A stretch of DNA of 64,000 nt, from contig JAGKQI010000033.1 in NCBI GenBank assembly GCA_018806915.1, positions 186,001 to 250,000 on the forward strand, read 5' to 3'. The notes below the pieces were generated by a model. That model was not told the origin of the DNA. It saw only the letters and a list, made by a program, of their open reading frames with translations, and did not search any database. A program made the position numbers and the translations under genes. The stretch comes from Phytophthora colocasiae. Its lineage: Eukaryota > Oomycota > Peronosporomycetes > Peronosporales > Peronosporaceae. This document shows, piece after piece, positions 1 to 9,657 of this stretch. Numbering within the stretch: the first letter of the stretch is position 1; each line of letters starts with the position of its first letter.

Positions 1-1
1 G

Positions 2-1369
2 ATGAAGAAGTCTTCTTCTCTAGCAGAGATTAAGAATCCTGCTGTCCCTCTCAAAGAACTCTTTGGAGAGGACTACGAAGACATCCTCGACTACGAGGAG
101 GATGTCGAGGAGGGGGAGGTTGATGTCAAGGCTCCCGCTCCCGTGTCTTCGTCTGAAGACACGTCAGACCCACCCGTGGGATCTCGACGACCTCGTGATG
201 AGGCCTCGGACGCTTCAAGCTCGAAGCGTCCGCGCAGTGATGATGAAGCGTCCCCCATGTCGAAGGCGCTCACTGCCCCGCGCACTGATCCGCCAGTGCG
301 CACACCATGGATGCCTACTGAGGCAGAGATCCATGACCGGTTCGGTGCTAGTTCACCACCGAACCCGATACTGTTGTACTCATGCAACAGTATCAACGAC
401 GACGACGTCGCCGCTAAGGTTGTCTTTGAGTCCGAGACTCAAAGACGCGATTATTATATCGGGCTCTTCCATGAGCTCCGATACTATGCAGCGAAGAAGA
501 CTTCGCGCAAGAGCAAAGTGCCAGAGTGGCAGGCACTTTGTCAGTCGTGGAACGCCTTTGTTGAAAACTTCAACAAAGGCCCGAAGGCATATCGCGAGCG
601 CGTTGCTGCGGCTCGCGATCGCTACTACACTTACACTACGCGTGGTAAGTGTGAACGCCTCCATGATCAGTCCATGGAAGCGGGGATCCCATGTGCCGTT
701 CCCTTTGGCACACCCTGTCCGTGTTGCCAACCCTTGGCAACACGCCTCACTGAAAGTGATCTTCTGGGGTACACGGTCGTCCGTGTACCCGATCACATCA
801 AGGAGCTCCGTGGTCGTATTGTGCCACGCGAAGCTCCGAGTGCTGTGGCTGACCGCAGCACTCCTCGTGCAGGGTTTACCCCTGCAAGTTATGGTGTGCT
901 TCGTACGCCCTCACCATTTCCGGAACGTCCTCCATCAGGACGTTCCGCGGCTCCCATGTATCTCGATGGGGAGGAAATCCTCTCCAACGAATACGAAAAC
1001 GAACCCCTTGAGAGTTCGTTCTCTTATGAGCAACGATCCGCTCAACAATCCAGCGGATCGCTCCACGCGCGTCGCGCAACGGCGGCGGAGGGGGTGGGAA
1101 CACTCCCTCCGCATGGTAAACGCTATGACCATGACGATCGTGCCCTGCACGATCGAGTTGCTGCGCCTGAGCAGACACAGAGCGCTGAGATAGCGGCTCT
1201 GAAGCAGGAGGTTCGTGTCCTCCGTGCTGAGGTTTGCGAGGCAGCTCAGACGGCCTCGAACCTCTCGTCCGGTCTTGGGACGAGAGTGAGCCGGTTGATC
1301 GACCGTTTCGACGGTCTCGAGAAGGCTTTCCAGGCCTCTCGCACTGCTCAGTCGGACTACCAACCCTAG
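2..1369 (+). CDS. antisense ORF of Gy1, unknown function
   Basis: An open frame of 455 codons runs opposite to pol at the 3-prime end of Gy1. It begins with ATG at base 2 but is open to the window edge, so the true start may lie further left. The N-terminal part is acidic and Ser/Pro rich with a basic KRPR stretch. A central part (about residues 100-260) looks folded, with aromatic helices and a Cys/His cluster ending in CPCC. The last 60 residues form a predicted coiled coil (EIAALKQEVRVLRAEV). Bases 876-1369 encode the integrase tail and chromodomain of pol on the other strand. I recognise no family. An accessory, Gag-like or nuclear role is possible but unproven. Confidence 0.7.
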   Translation: MKKSSSLAEIKNPAVPLKELFGEDYEDILDYEEDVEEGEVDVKAPAPVSSSEDTSDPPVGSRRPRDEASDASSSKRPRSDDEASPMSKALTAPRTDPPVRTPWMPTEAEIHDRFGASSPPNPILLYSCNSINDDDVAAKVVFESETQRRDYYIGLFHELRYYAAKKTSRKSKVPEWQALCQSWNAFVENFNKGPKAYRERVAAARDRYYTYTTRGKCERLHDQSMEAGIPCAVPFGTPCPCCQPLATRLTESDLLGYTVVRVPDHIKELRGRIVPREAPSAVADRSTPRAGFTPASYGVLRTPSPFPERPPSGRSAAPMYLDGEEILSNEYENEPLESSFSYEQRSAQQSSGSLHARRATAAEGVGTLPPHGKRYDHDDRALHDRVAAPEQTQSAEIAALKQEVRVLRAEVCEAAQTASNLSSGLGTRVSRLIDRFDGLEKAFQASRTAQSDYQP

Positions 1370-1532
1370 GTAGTCCGTGCTGCACGTACGGCTTCAACCG
1401 CCCGACGTAGAAGGTCGGGTGGAGCCTCATGCTGGACGGTATGTCCAGCCGGTACGCGTTGCCGTTCAAGTACTTTGAACGGCCCAATGAATCTTGGAGC
1501 AAGCAAGCTTGCTCCAAAGTCAGACACTGCAT
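876..1532 (-). pseudogene. Gy1 integrase C-terminus and chromodomain
   Basis: This frame carries the end of pol. It opens with the integrase C-terminal module (AYRLDIPSSMRLHPTFYVGRLKPY, here split as AYRLDIPSSMRL and HPTFYVGRLKPY) and ends with a chromodomain over about residues 155-218, recognisable by VERIVAHKR, RIRWRGFPPHRDTWEP and a C-terminal helix. Chromodomains of this class bind methylated histone tails and target integration to heterochromatin. It is separated by a frameshift near 1440 from the upstream integrase frame, so the present copy cannot make one continuous Pol. Its last 494 bases overlap the antisense ORF 2-1369. Confidence 0.8.
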
Positions 1533-2037
1533 GTCTAGGTAGGTTTTGTGTAGCTAACAAAACTAATGAACCCTTTTCGAATTCGTTTGTGTTGCCTCTA
1601 CCAACAGTATCAGCGTTCAGCTTCTGCCGATCGACAGAAGCTGCGATAGCATCTTGGACAAACCGTATGACGGCTTGTCTTCGCTGGACAAAGTCTAGCG
1701 CACCCGAGCTGAATCCATTCAGCTTGTCGCCCTTGTCAGCAGCAGGCCCTGCCTGCTCGCTATCATCTCTCATGTCTGTGCCCGGCACAGACATCGCGCT
1801 CTCGTTCCTGCTCGAACGTGACGTCGCACGCGTCACCGCAGCTGATAGTGTGCTGCTATCAGTTGCATTCTGCGGTTGTTCGGACGCAACCGTAGATCCT
1901 CCCCCACTTAAGGAGGAAGCTATCCCGCCGAGCATGCTCGGCAATCGTGGATGCCTCATGGCATTCACGTAGAACGGTGTATGCCCTGCACCGAGTTGTT
2001 GATGGCAAACTCTGCCATCGGCAAGCACTCGCTCCAA
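1366..2037 (-). pseudogene. Gy1 integrase C-terminal segment
   Basis: The frame continues integrase after a small deletion near 1985. It contains GHTPFYVNAMRHPRLP, the hallmark that follows the catalytic core in oomycete chromoviruses, a spacer rich in Ser/Thr, and the GPY/F-type module ending APRFIGPFKVLERQ. After that point (about 1440) the frame is lost and the text becomes meaningless; the true continuation is the frame of 876-1532. The segment is a decayed part of one original pol gene, not a gene by itself. Confidence 0.75.
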
Positions 2038-3560
2038 TGCGGGAACGAGTGAGCGTAGCTCTTCAGCGTGTCACCCAGTACGCGGTTGACACGTTCGGTC
2101 TGTCCGTCCGTCTGCGGATGATCCGCAGTCGACATTGACAATTGTGAACCAAGAAGTGTAAACACTTCTTGCCAGAACCGCGCTGTGAAGCGTGGATCAC
2201 GGTCCGACACAATGTCGAGCGGCATGCCATGGTGTCTGAACACCATGTCAACAAACAGTCGCGCAGTCTGCGCGGCTGTAACAGTAGCCGGGACGGCAGC
2301 AAGATGGTTCATCTTGCTGAATCGGTCCACAAAGACAACGATGCCCGTCCTCCGCTTGCTGTCAGGCGGAAGACCGAAGACAAAGTCCATGGACATGGAC
2401 TGCCAACACTCCGACGGAGTCGGTAGTGATTGAAGAGGAGCCTGCGAGAACTGCGCAGGCTTCACGCGTTGACAAACCTCGCAAGCACGTACGTACTTGC
2501 GCACCCACTTGTACTGGTTGTGCCAGTAGAAGTCACGCGTGAGAAGAGTGTATGTCTTCTCACGACCCGGATGCCCTGCCGTGGGGGCATCGTGATACTC
2601 GAACATGATCCTCAACCGGAGGTCATGATCATTCGGAACGACAATGCGATCCGCATTGTCGTCTACTGCACTGTACAGCAGTAGGCCTTCGTGTACACGA
2701 TAGCGGTGTACACGAGCTCGAAGGTGAGGGGTTAGCTTCCGACGTGCCACGTCGGAAGGTGCTGCGAGGAACTCCAGCAGCCCCTTCGCGTCTGCATCCC
2801 TCGCATACGCGTTCTTCACGTCGTCAATCAACGTTGACGACGGCACACTTGTCCTCACGACGCCAACAGCGTTGGCGTCGACCGTCTCCGCATAGTCAGG
2901 TCGACGCGATAACGCGTCGGCCACTACATTGAGTCTTCCGGGTTTGTACTCCACCCGGAAGTTGTACTCCGCGAAGAAGGACAACCATCTCGCCATTCGT
3001 TGCGAGATGTGCGGCGACTTAATCGCCGTACGCAATGATGCGTGGTCTGTATAGACCACGAACGGTCTACTCCCAAGTAGATACACTCGGAACTTTGCGA
3101 GTGCATACTTCATGGCAAGGAGCTCCTTGTCATGTACGGGATAGTTACGCTCAGCTGGCTTCAGCTGACGCGATTGATAGTAGACTACACGATCACGCCC
3201 TTCGTGATCGTGTTGCATCAATGCACATCCGATTGCAAAGTCGGATGCATCGCACACTACGTGGAATGGACGATCTTGGTCCGCCACGGCCAAGATCGGC
3301 GCTTCAGTCAAGCCCTGCTTGACTGCACCGAATGCATCCTCGCACTCGGTCGTCCAAATCCACTCAGCTTCTTTCTTGAGAAGCTGTGACAACGGGCGAA
3401 TCTTGCCCGCATAGTTCTCCACGTACTTGCACAAGTACGTGGCAAGCCCAACGAACTGCCTCAGTTCCCTCACATTGGATGGCGTGGGCCATTCATTGAT
3501 CACTCTGACCTTCTCTGGGTCAGGGCGCACGCCGTCTTTCCCCACGAGACACCCCAGCAC
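1965..3560 (-). pseudogene. Gy1 RNase H and integrase catalytic core
   Basis: This 531-codon frame holds the end of RT, then RNase H with its four acidic residues D104 (VVCDASDFAIG), E146 (KELLAM), D172 (VYTDHASL) and D215 (VVADALSRR). Integrase follows: zinc-binding H323, H330, C360, C363, and the DDE triad D392 (SMDFVFG), D453 (VSDRDPRF) and E489 (GQTERVN). All catalytic residues are present. Both ends are frameshifts: near 3595, where one base is missing against the RT frame, and near 1985. The enzymes process the RNA-DNA hybrid and insert the cDNA into the chromosome. Confidence 0.88.
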
Positions 3561-3592
3561 GGGTATCTCGCTCGCCCCGAAGATACACTTCT

Positions 3593-4297
3593 TCAGTTCG
3601 CATAGAGCTTATGTTTCCTCATAAGCTCTAGCAGCTTCCGGAGATGCACCTTGTGCATCTCAATGTCTGTCTTCCCGTTCACAGCCCGGCTGTGGACGAA
3701 CACGTCGTCGAAGTAGCTCGGTGCGAAGTCGCGCACCGAGCGCAATAGATGTGTCACGCATCTATTGAACGTCGCAGGGGCGTTCTTAAGCCCCTGTGGC
3801 ATGACGAGCCACTCCCAAAGCATACCGCTTGGAGTGCTTACCGCTGTGAGAGGGATGTCCCTCTCACGCATGAGGATCTGATAGAATCCATCACGCAGAT
3901 CTAGAGCACTGAAGATAGTGCTCAAGGCCATCGAATCGATGATAACATCTTTTCGCGTTATCGGCGTCTGCGCCGGTATCGTCGCATCGTTCAACTTGTT
4001 GTACGCATGAACGATGCGCCAGCCGCCCTGTGGTTTCTTAACACAGAACGTTGGGGCACTGTGCGGGGACTTTGACTCCCGCACTTGACCTGCAAGACGA
4101 CGACTTTCAAAGAAGTCGTCGATCGCTTGAACTTGTTCACGCGGCAGTGGCCACTGCCGTGTAACACAGTACTTCGTGCCCGGCACGAGATCAATCTCGT
4201 GCTGTACGCCCTTGTCCTTCGGAAGCTCCGAAGGAATCTCGTCCGGGAGTACATCCTTGTACTCCCGCAGAATCTCGTAATAGGGACTCGACTTCAA
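3593..4297 (-). pseudogene. Gy1 reverse transcriptase
   Basis: The frame covers the RT fingers and palm: GTKYCVTRQWPLP, ESKSPHSAPTFCVKKP, the first catalytic aspartate D133 in ALDLRDGFYQ, the motif MPQGLKNAPATFNR and the catalytic YFDD box at 195-198. It stops prematurely after RKHKLYAN because one base is lost; the following codons in the neighbouring frame (KKCIFG...VLGCLVGKDG) continue RT. Spacing to the upstream linker also needs a frame change. The catalytic centre itself is intact. Confidence 0.87.
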
Positions 4298-4923
4298 CGA
4301 GTCCCAACTCTGCTCCTCGAAGCGTTGCTTCTTGGTCTTCGCACTGAGGGGTCAACGCCCTCAGTGATGCCATCGACGACGAGCTGCTTCAGCTCCTCGG
4401 CTTCGCGATCCACTCTCTCGATATCCGAGAGAATGCAAATTTTTTCGATGCGTCCATCGTACAAGTCCCGCGCGAAGCGCTTCCAACTCATCGTTGGAAG
4501 TGCGGTCAACGCCGACGCACACGTCGGCGGATTCTCCAACCGCATCCTCTGGTACTGTAACCCAGTACCAGTAGGTGTCAAGACGTTCAACGTCTCCTCC
4601 TCAGTCACGGACTGAGACTCACACAGCTCACTGAGCTGGTGCCGCGCGCTCTGATACTGTACCGCAGTATCAGTTCGTGTCAAGACGTCCAACGCCTTGA
4701 CACTCGGTGTCTGCACCGCAGACACACCCTCCACAGTCATGGACTGGGACTCGCAAAGCTCCCTGAGCTTGCGCCGCGAAGGTCTGCCATGGAGCTCAGC
4801 TCCAGGCGCTCCACGTCCAAGGCATCCCACCTTGGACAGGACTTTATCGCCATCGTCAGCGGATTCCTTCCGCTGACTCGCACATTCAAGCACTGCTTGT
4901 GTGCCGCTCATCGCGTGCAGCAC
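4294..4923 (-). pseudogene. Gy1 protease-RT linker
   Basis: A 209-codon frame lies between protease and RT. It has no catalytic motif. It contains an internal duplication (the words ELCESQS and SVT/SMT recur about 50 residues apart, each followed by a VLT or VQT stretch) and a helical acidic region (IERVDREAEELKQLVVDG). Comparable linkers in this chromovirus type are variable in length and poorly conserved. It is in a different frame from both flanking pol parts, so the copy is broken or the linker is read after frame changes. Confidence 0.5.
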
Positions 4924-5139
4924 CGCTGCACGTGAGCACGCAGGTTTTTCTGGTGCTGGGCGTTTGCAACCGCCAGCACCTCCTGTCGCACAGTCGGTTC
5001 CCTGAACCGCTGCGCCTCCATCCGCTCCTACGGATGGAGCAACTTCACCCGCTACTACGGATGAAGCAACCGCATCGTCGACTCCCGGAGTCGACGTGCT
5101 CTCGTTAGCTTCCTGCGCTAGCGAATTTTCGCTTGTACA

Positions 5140-5300
5140 CGTATCGTCAGCTCCCAGAGCTGACGCACGATCGCTAGTTCCCGGAACTAGCAGCGAATGT
5201 TCGCCTGTACACGCATCATCAGCTCCCGGAGCTGATGCACGATCGCTAGTTCCCAGAACTAGCAGCGACGCGCCAGTGGCGTCAGCTCCCAGAGCTGACG
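5140..5300. repeat. 72-bp tandem repeat made of hairpins
   Basis: Within the Gy1 protease-RT linker the words TCAGCTCCCAGAGCTGA and CTAGTTCCCGGAACTAG and their variants recur at 5147, 5219 and 5282 (spacings 72 and 63). Each word is itself a perfect inverted repeat with a 1-3 nt loop, for example arms 5145-5153 and 5157-5165. The spacings are multiples of three, so the repeats keep the frame. Confidence 0.8.
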
Positions 5301-6215
5301 CACGTCTTTCGGTTCCCCGAATATTATTTGCTTCGTCAACTCCTCGACGTCGTCGGCGCGACCCTTGGAGGCTTGAACTACCTCCAAGGATACCGGTAAT
5401 ACCGGTATTTTACCTTCTCTCAGGAGAATGCGATTCACCTGATCATCACTCATGTGACAAACATCATTCAGATGTTTATGCGTCAGGTGATTCACATTCA
5501 CCTGACCATCACTCATGTGACCGCGACCCTTCGGCTCAGATTTCTGAGTCGACACACATTTTCTCCCAACGACTCTCGGAGTCGTTGATGGTCGCCGGCG
5601 GCGATCGGAGGCAGCGGCGGCCGCTGCTGCCTCAACTGGGGATCCACATGCACCGGCCGGTGCATGTGCAGCACTGACAGGGCCATCGCTCTCTGTCGCG
5701 CATGTGTTGTTGAAGCGTACGAGTATACGCTTCTCCCAGTTGATCACCGGGTCATGCCGTGCAAGCCACGGCATGCCTAATACCAAGTCGAACTTATCGT
5801 CTAGATCCAAGACGATAAGATCTTCTACAAACGTCCTTCGTTTGTAAGAGAAGCGCACACGGACTACGCGCTTCTCAGTCCTCACGGTGGCACCTGTTGC
5901 CAACCGCACCTCCAACACGCCGCGAGGCGTGTCGGCCTCTTCGAAGTCAAGCCTTCGAAGACTTCCCTGTCGAACAAAGTTGTTCGACGCGCCCGAGTCC
6001 ACTAGGGCACGAAGAGAGTTCGCTCTCTTCGACATCACGTTCAGGATGACAAGGTTTGGCTTGTCATCTTGCAGCTTACAGCGAGAAACCTTCTCGCTGG
6101 GGGCAGCAGTCCTCATCGTCGCGTGTCCAAGCTCGACACGCGAGACTGCATCACCAGTAGGACGCCCCGCGCCTACTGGTCCTTGGCGTTTTTTGAACGC
6201 CCGCCCGCTGTGCAC
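5259..6215 (-). CDS. Gy1 aspartic protease and linker
   Basis: A 318-codon frame overlaps the end of gag by 43 bases in the -1 frame, the usual layout for a frameshift-expressed Pol. The protease core starts about residue 50; the catalytic aspartate is D73 in RALVDSGASNNFVRQG, and the second hallmark is VLDLDDKFDLVLGMPWLARH at about 131-150. Retroviral-type proteases act as dimers to cut Gag and Pol. The tail (residues 200-318) is a low-complexity linker with a duplicated MSDGQVN / MSDDQVN segment. The first residues upstream of the overlap may not be translated from their own start. Confidence 0.82.
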   Translation of the reverse strand: MHSGRAFKKRQGPVGAGRPTGDAVSRVELGHATMRTAAPSEKVSRCKLQDDKPNLVILNVMSKRANSLRALVDSGASNNFVRQGSLRRLDFEEADTPRGVLEVRLATGATVRTEKRVVRVRFSYKRRTFVEDLIVLDLDDKFDLVLGMPWLARHDPVINWEKRILVRFNNTCATESDGPVSAAHAPAGACGSPVEAAAAAAASDRRRRPSTTPRVVGRKCVSTQKSEPKGRGHMSDGQVNVNHLTHKHLNDVCHMSDDQVNRILLREGKIPVLPVSLEVVQASKGRADDVEELTKQIIFGEPKDVRQLWELTPLARRC

Positions 6216-7159
6216 TCGCGTGCATAGTGACCGATGTTACTACACTTGTAACATCGAACCTTGCTGTTCCTACGCTGCTGTTGACCAGCAGTCGTAGCAC
6301 TCGAGAGGTCCATAGGTTCCGGACCTCCCGTCTTCACAACAGGACGCGCCGGCTTCGGCGCGTTCGCATGGAGTTTAGCTTGACGCCGGCTAAACTCCTC
6401 TTGCATTGCAAGGCTGATCGCCTCCTCGAGAGTATTCGGATACTCTCGGAAGAGATATGTTTTGACGGGACCATCTCTTAGTCCCTTCATGAACGTGACG
6501 ACCTTGGTCGCCTCGTCGATCGGGTTGGCCACTATGTTCGATACCAAGTATCGAGCACGCTGGGCAAAGGTGTGAACATCATCCTTGCCCTGTTGCAGAT
6601 CGAGAAACTCCGCTCTCGATCTGAACTCGTTCTTCGGGGGCCCAAACGCAACCTTGAGCTCCTCTTTGAACACCTCGTACGTGCCGAAGCACGTAGGATC
6701 CAAGAGTCGGCGCCCATAGGCCCAACTCCTCGCACGTCCGCCAAGACATGACATGGCGAACGCGACCTTCGACATCGGATCGACGATACGTCGAGCCGCA
6801 ACGGCTGTGTCGAGTTCGACAAGCCACCGAAGGAGAGTCTCGTCCTCCTTCCCCGTGTAGGTACTCACGTGGAGTTTCAACGACTCCACGCGTGGCTTAG
6901 GGGAAGCCACTGAGGCAGCAACATCTCGTTGCTCCTTAACAATGTACCCCAGAGCAACACCGCGTTGCTCTGTCGGCGATAGCGTACGAAGCATCGTCGC
7001 TACCGCTGCCTCTCCAATGACTTGTGAAAGTCTTTGGAGAGCTTCCCACTCTGGATCTGACAGGTGGGCACAGTCCGTGCGCGTCACGGACATGTGAGGG
7101 GTCCCATCGGATCCCTCATCCATTGGGGAGTTCTCTACCCCGCGTTCGTATGACTCCAT
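6173..7159 (-). CDS. Gy1 Gag polyprotein
   Basis: This intact 328-codon frame starts 29 bases after the primer site. The middle (about residues 90-260) is a Ty3/gypsy-type capsid (retrotransposon gag fold: FKEELKVAFGPP, FRSRAEFLDLQQGKDDVHTFAQR, FMKGLRDGPVKTYLF). A basic linker leads to one zinc knuckle of the CX2CX4HX4C type, CYKCSNIGHYAREC at 303-316. Gag assembles the cytoplasmic virus-like particle and packages the RNA. The 3-prime end overlaps the protease frame. Although intact, its DNA is full of short inverted repeats like the rest of the element. Confidence 0.9.
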   Translation of the reverse strand: MESYERGVENSPMDEGSDGTPHMSVTRTDCAHLSDPEWEALQRLSQVIGEAAVATMLRTLSPTEQRGVALGYIVKEQRDVAASVASPKPRVESLKLHVSTYTGKEDETLLRWLVELDTAVAARRIVDPMSKVAFAMSCLGGRARSWAYGRRLLDPTCFGTYEVFKEELKVAFGPPKNEFRSRAEFLDLQQGKDDVHTFAQRARYLVSNIVANPIDEATKVVTFMKGLRDGPVKTYLFREYPNTLEEAISLAMQEEFSRRQAKLHANAPKPARPVVKTGGPEPMDLSSATTAGQQQRRNSKVRCYKCSNIGHYARECTAGGRSKNAKDQ

Positions 7160-7187
7160 ACGAACGAACAGCAGTCGGTCGTGGGAC

Positions 7188-7206
7188 GGACTACAAAGTG
7201 CTACCA
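7188..7206 (-). promoter_or_regulatory. Gy1 tRNA primer-binding site
   Basis: Directly inside the 5-prime LTR, two bases after its CA end, the minus strand reads TGGTAGCACTTTGTAGTCC. TGG complements a tRNA CCA end. The first ten bases equal the Gy2 primer site, so both families use the same or a closely related tRNA. Confidence 0.75.
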
Positions 7207-7208
7207 GG

Positions 7209-7652
7209 TGTAATGGGTCTACCTAGACCTATTAGGTGACGTACACGTGCGCTTACGTATATGAGGAAGCGTGCAATTAGAATAGACTTAATTTAAGTAT
7301 ACTTATTTAAATAAGTATAATTAAATCAAATATAACTAAATTAAACTGCAAAATACCGTAAAATGAGAACTGTTATTGAATTTAGCATAAGCCAATTATA
7401 GACCTCCTAAAACTGTTTGTTATCTATTTCTAAAGGGTCTGCCAACGTGTGGTTGGCAGAAACTCTGCTCAGTGATTGGTAGACCAATAATATGCACAAA
7501 TGCACACGAACCACCCAATAATGTGGTTCGCCCATGTATCCATTGGTGTGTACAGCACACCAAGGTCTGAGGCCCATTTCCAACCTCTAACAGTTATCCT
7601 AACTGTTAGAGTTACAAGTGGTACAACCACTTGTACGTGTAACCCCGTTACA
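7209..7652 (-). mobile_element. Gy1 5-prime LTR (444 bp)
   Basis: On the minus strand the LTR starts TGTAACGGGGTTACACG and ends CA before the primer site. The first 17 bases equal those of the Gy2 LTR, so the two are related. It is AT rich near 7260-7420 and contains several perfect hairpins, such as arms 7586-7595/7601-7610 and 7613-7621/7627-7635. The outer edge (7652) interrupts the Helitron helicase. The partner LTR lies outside the window. Confidence 0.85.
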
Positions 7653-9657
7653 GCCCTGCTACTGGTAGTTGCTGAAGCCAGTCGCCTACCAAGAGCATGT
7701 GAATTCCTCCAAACAGTTTTGACGGGTTGTCTAATATTTCACGTAATGAAGCGTCAATTTTGCCAAGTATGCTCACGTCACACGTTGATACTTCATCGAC
7801 AATGAGTAATTTCAGCTTGGCGAATCGCTCTTTCTGCTGCTGTGTCGGCGTCCATCGATTCTTACGTTTCACGTACCACCCGAAAAGTTTGTGAATTGTC
7901 TGTCCATTTACGGATTGTGCAGCTACGCCTCGGTAGGCACATGTAGCTACCGAGTCATCTGATTTCCATTTTTGTGCGAGAACTTGCAGAGCCCGGATTA
8001 CTCTGCTCTTTCCGGCTCCAGGTTTCCCACCGAGGAAGGCTACAATTGGCTCAGTTGAGTCATTACCTAGTAGAAGAGAAGACAAAAGCTTTTTTCCCAC
8101 ATTTACTAACATTTTTGTCTGCTTTTCGTTCAATTGTAAAGCCGTAGACATCACACGAAGCGATGGTAAATCGGGTGTAGTATCTACACAATCATCCACA
8201 GGTGCGTTGATTTGATCACCGTGTGCAACGATCTCTCCAGTTCCAATCGAATTATGAAAAAGTGTAACGCGGGTCGGCAAATCAGGGTATTCTGTTAACA
8301 GCGTTGAGTTAGTTGAGGTTGCACCGGAGTGCAACACCGTTGTAGAAAGCGAACTTAAAGTCCGTTCTACATCTTCGATTCCCATCGCAATAACTACTGT
8401 CGATGCAAGTGTAGAAGAAGCTGCCAGGTCAACGGAATTTGTGGAGTGTGCTAAACCCTTTATGTGCTTAGCCACCTGGGCTGGAGCCCACACGATTTCC
8501 TGTTCATCATCATCTAGATTGGGATCACAATCGTCACCTTCATCGTCACTATGCACCCAAGCATCACTAGTATTGAGATCGTCATGTTCATCAAAACTTG
8601 CGGCATAGCCACGATATCGATCGACTTCAGGATCGTTCTGTGACTTAAGTAGTTCTCGAGAAGCATAATAGTCGGCTTTTTTTACGAAGGTCCGAGCATA
8701 AGAGGGTGCATCTTTGGCCAACCATTTTTCAAACGTTTCGCCAAAGTCATCGTCATTTGTCTCAAAATCTGCTTCACTTCAAAAGGTCGATACAGCGCTA
8801 ACACGGTTTGTTGAAACCGGAGCAACTCATCGTCTGGTAGGTCAGTTCTGCGCGTTTCCGGCTGGTCTGTAAACGTAGTCCATCCAGATACTAGACGGCT
8901 TATAAACGTTTTTGCTGTTGTCACTCTCTAGAACAACATCGAGCTGCTCTTGCCGACAAAATAGCGACCGAAGTATTGTTTGGATGTGCAACCTGACGAA
9001 TTGGTGAGATGAATACATTGCAGAACGTTTAGAGACGTACAAACATGCCATCGGTGCAGACACTTCGTGAGGATTAGTAAGCGTGCAGCACATTGACTGG
9101 ATCCGTCGTCGCCCAGCAACAGCCTGGTTATCTTCTGTGCATACCGCAGGCTTGTTCGCCTTATCAAATGCATGTATATGTAGGGCCCAAGGATTTTCGA
9201 GATCTTGCTGGTGCTTCGTTGCATACTTGATAACATAAAAGGCTTTATCGGGACCTGTGAGTCACGTCATAACTATTAAAACCGATTTGGTGCTTAGGTG
9301 TCAACACAATGGTTATCGTACCTTCACCAGCACCTAAGAATTTTATATCGTGGTTGCATTTAAACAACGCATTGACCGTCGGAACGTACGAGTTAACATA
9401 TTCGTTACCGGGGCTTCGCTTCATCTCGATGCGCTGGTCAGGTGTCCATTATGTCTCTTCACAAGTCTCTTTTGGCATGAACATTCTACAAATATCTCCA
9501 TGAGGCGTTCGTTTAGTGATTTTGAAGCAAGATTTCGTGTGAAACCAGTAGTGGTTCTGATAGGAAGCCAACGCACGGGATACAATGATCGCTTCTTGTG
9601 ATTTCGTGTCTACCACGCGTGGCAATGGTCGAGTATTAGCGATTGTGTTAAACGTGC
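7653..9657 (-). pseudogene. Helitron piece 4: end of Rep region and PIF1-like helicase
   Basis: Read leftwards, this piece begins with KSQEAIIVSRALASYQNHY and the Rep-distal block FKCNHDIKFLGAGEG ... KAFYVIKYATKHQQ typical of Helitrons, joined across a 67-bp intron. It continues through RRRIQSMCCTLTNPHEV and ends in a superfamily 1 helicase: Walker A GGKPGAGKSRVIRAL, AYRGVAAQSVNGQTIHKLFGW, Walker B LLIVDEVSTCD and motif III LVGDWLQQLPVAG. The helicase is then cut by Gy1 at 7652. A stop near 9450 and frameshifts near 8870 and 8765 make it dead. Helitrons transpose by rolling-circle replication with a Rep/helicase protein. Codons can be read in frame across the Gy2 insertion after removal of one target duplicate, proving continuity with piece 3. 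Confidence 0.88.
9255..9321 (-). other. predicted spliceosomal intron in Helitron
   Basis: On the minus strand the 67-base segment starts GTACGATAACC and ends GTGACTCACAG. Removing it joins GAGEG directly to PDKAFYVIKY in one frame, matching the usual Helitron order. Confidence 0.65.

Larger units (their letters stand above)
1..7652 (-). mobile_element. Ty3/gypsy chromovirus Gy1, 3-prime end outside window
   Basis: Gag, protease, RT, RNase H, integrase and chromodomain are read in order from right to left, so the element lies on the minus strand. Its 5-prime LTR is 7209-7652 and a primer site follows at 7188-7206. The LTR starts exactly where the Helitron helicase reading frame stops being readable (after the codons for LPVAGL), so Gy1 was inserted into that Helitron. 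The other LTR and the target duplication are left of the window. Pol carries several small frameshifts, while gag, protease and the antisense ORF at 2-1369 are open. The whole element is filled with short perfect inverted repeats (see findings). Confidence 0.93.

Noticed and set aside
876..1370. Gy1 antisense ORF as a mere mirror of pol
   Set aside because: Two thirds of the ORF (2-875) has no pol on the other strand, so it is not simply a shadow frame.
5050..5330. CRISPR-like array of short palindromic repeats
   Set aside because: Repeats are coding, in frame, differ in sequence, and lie inside a eukaryotic retrotransposon.
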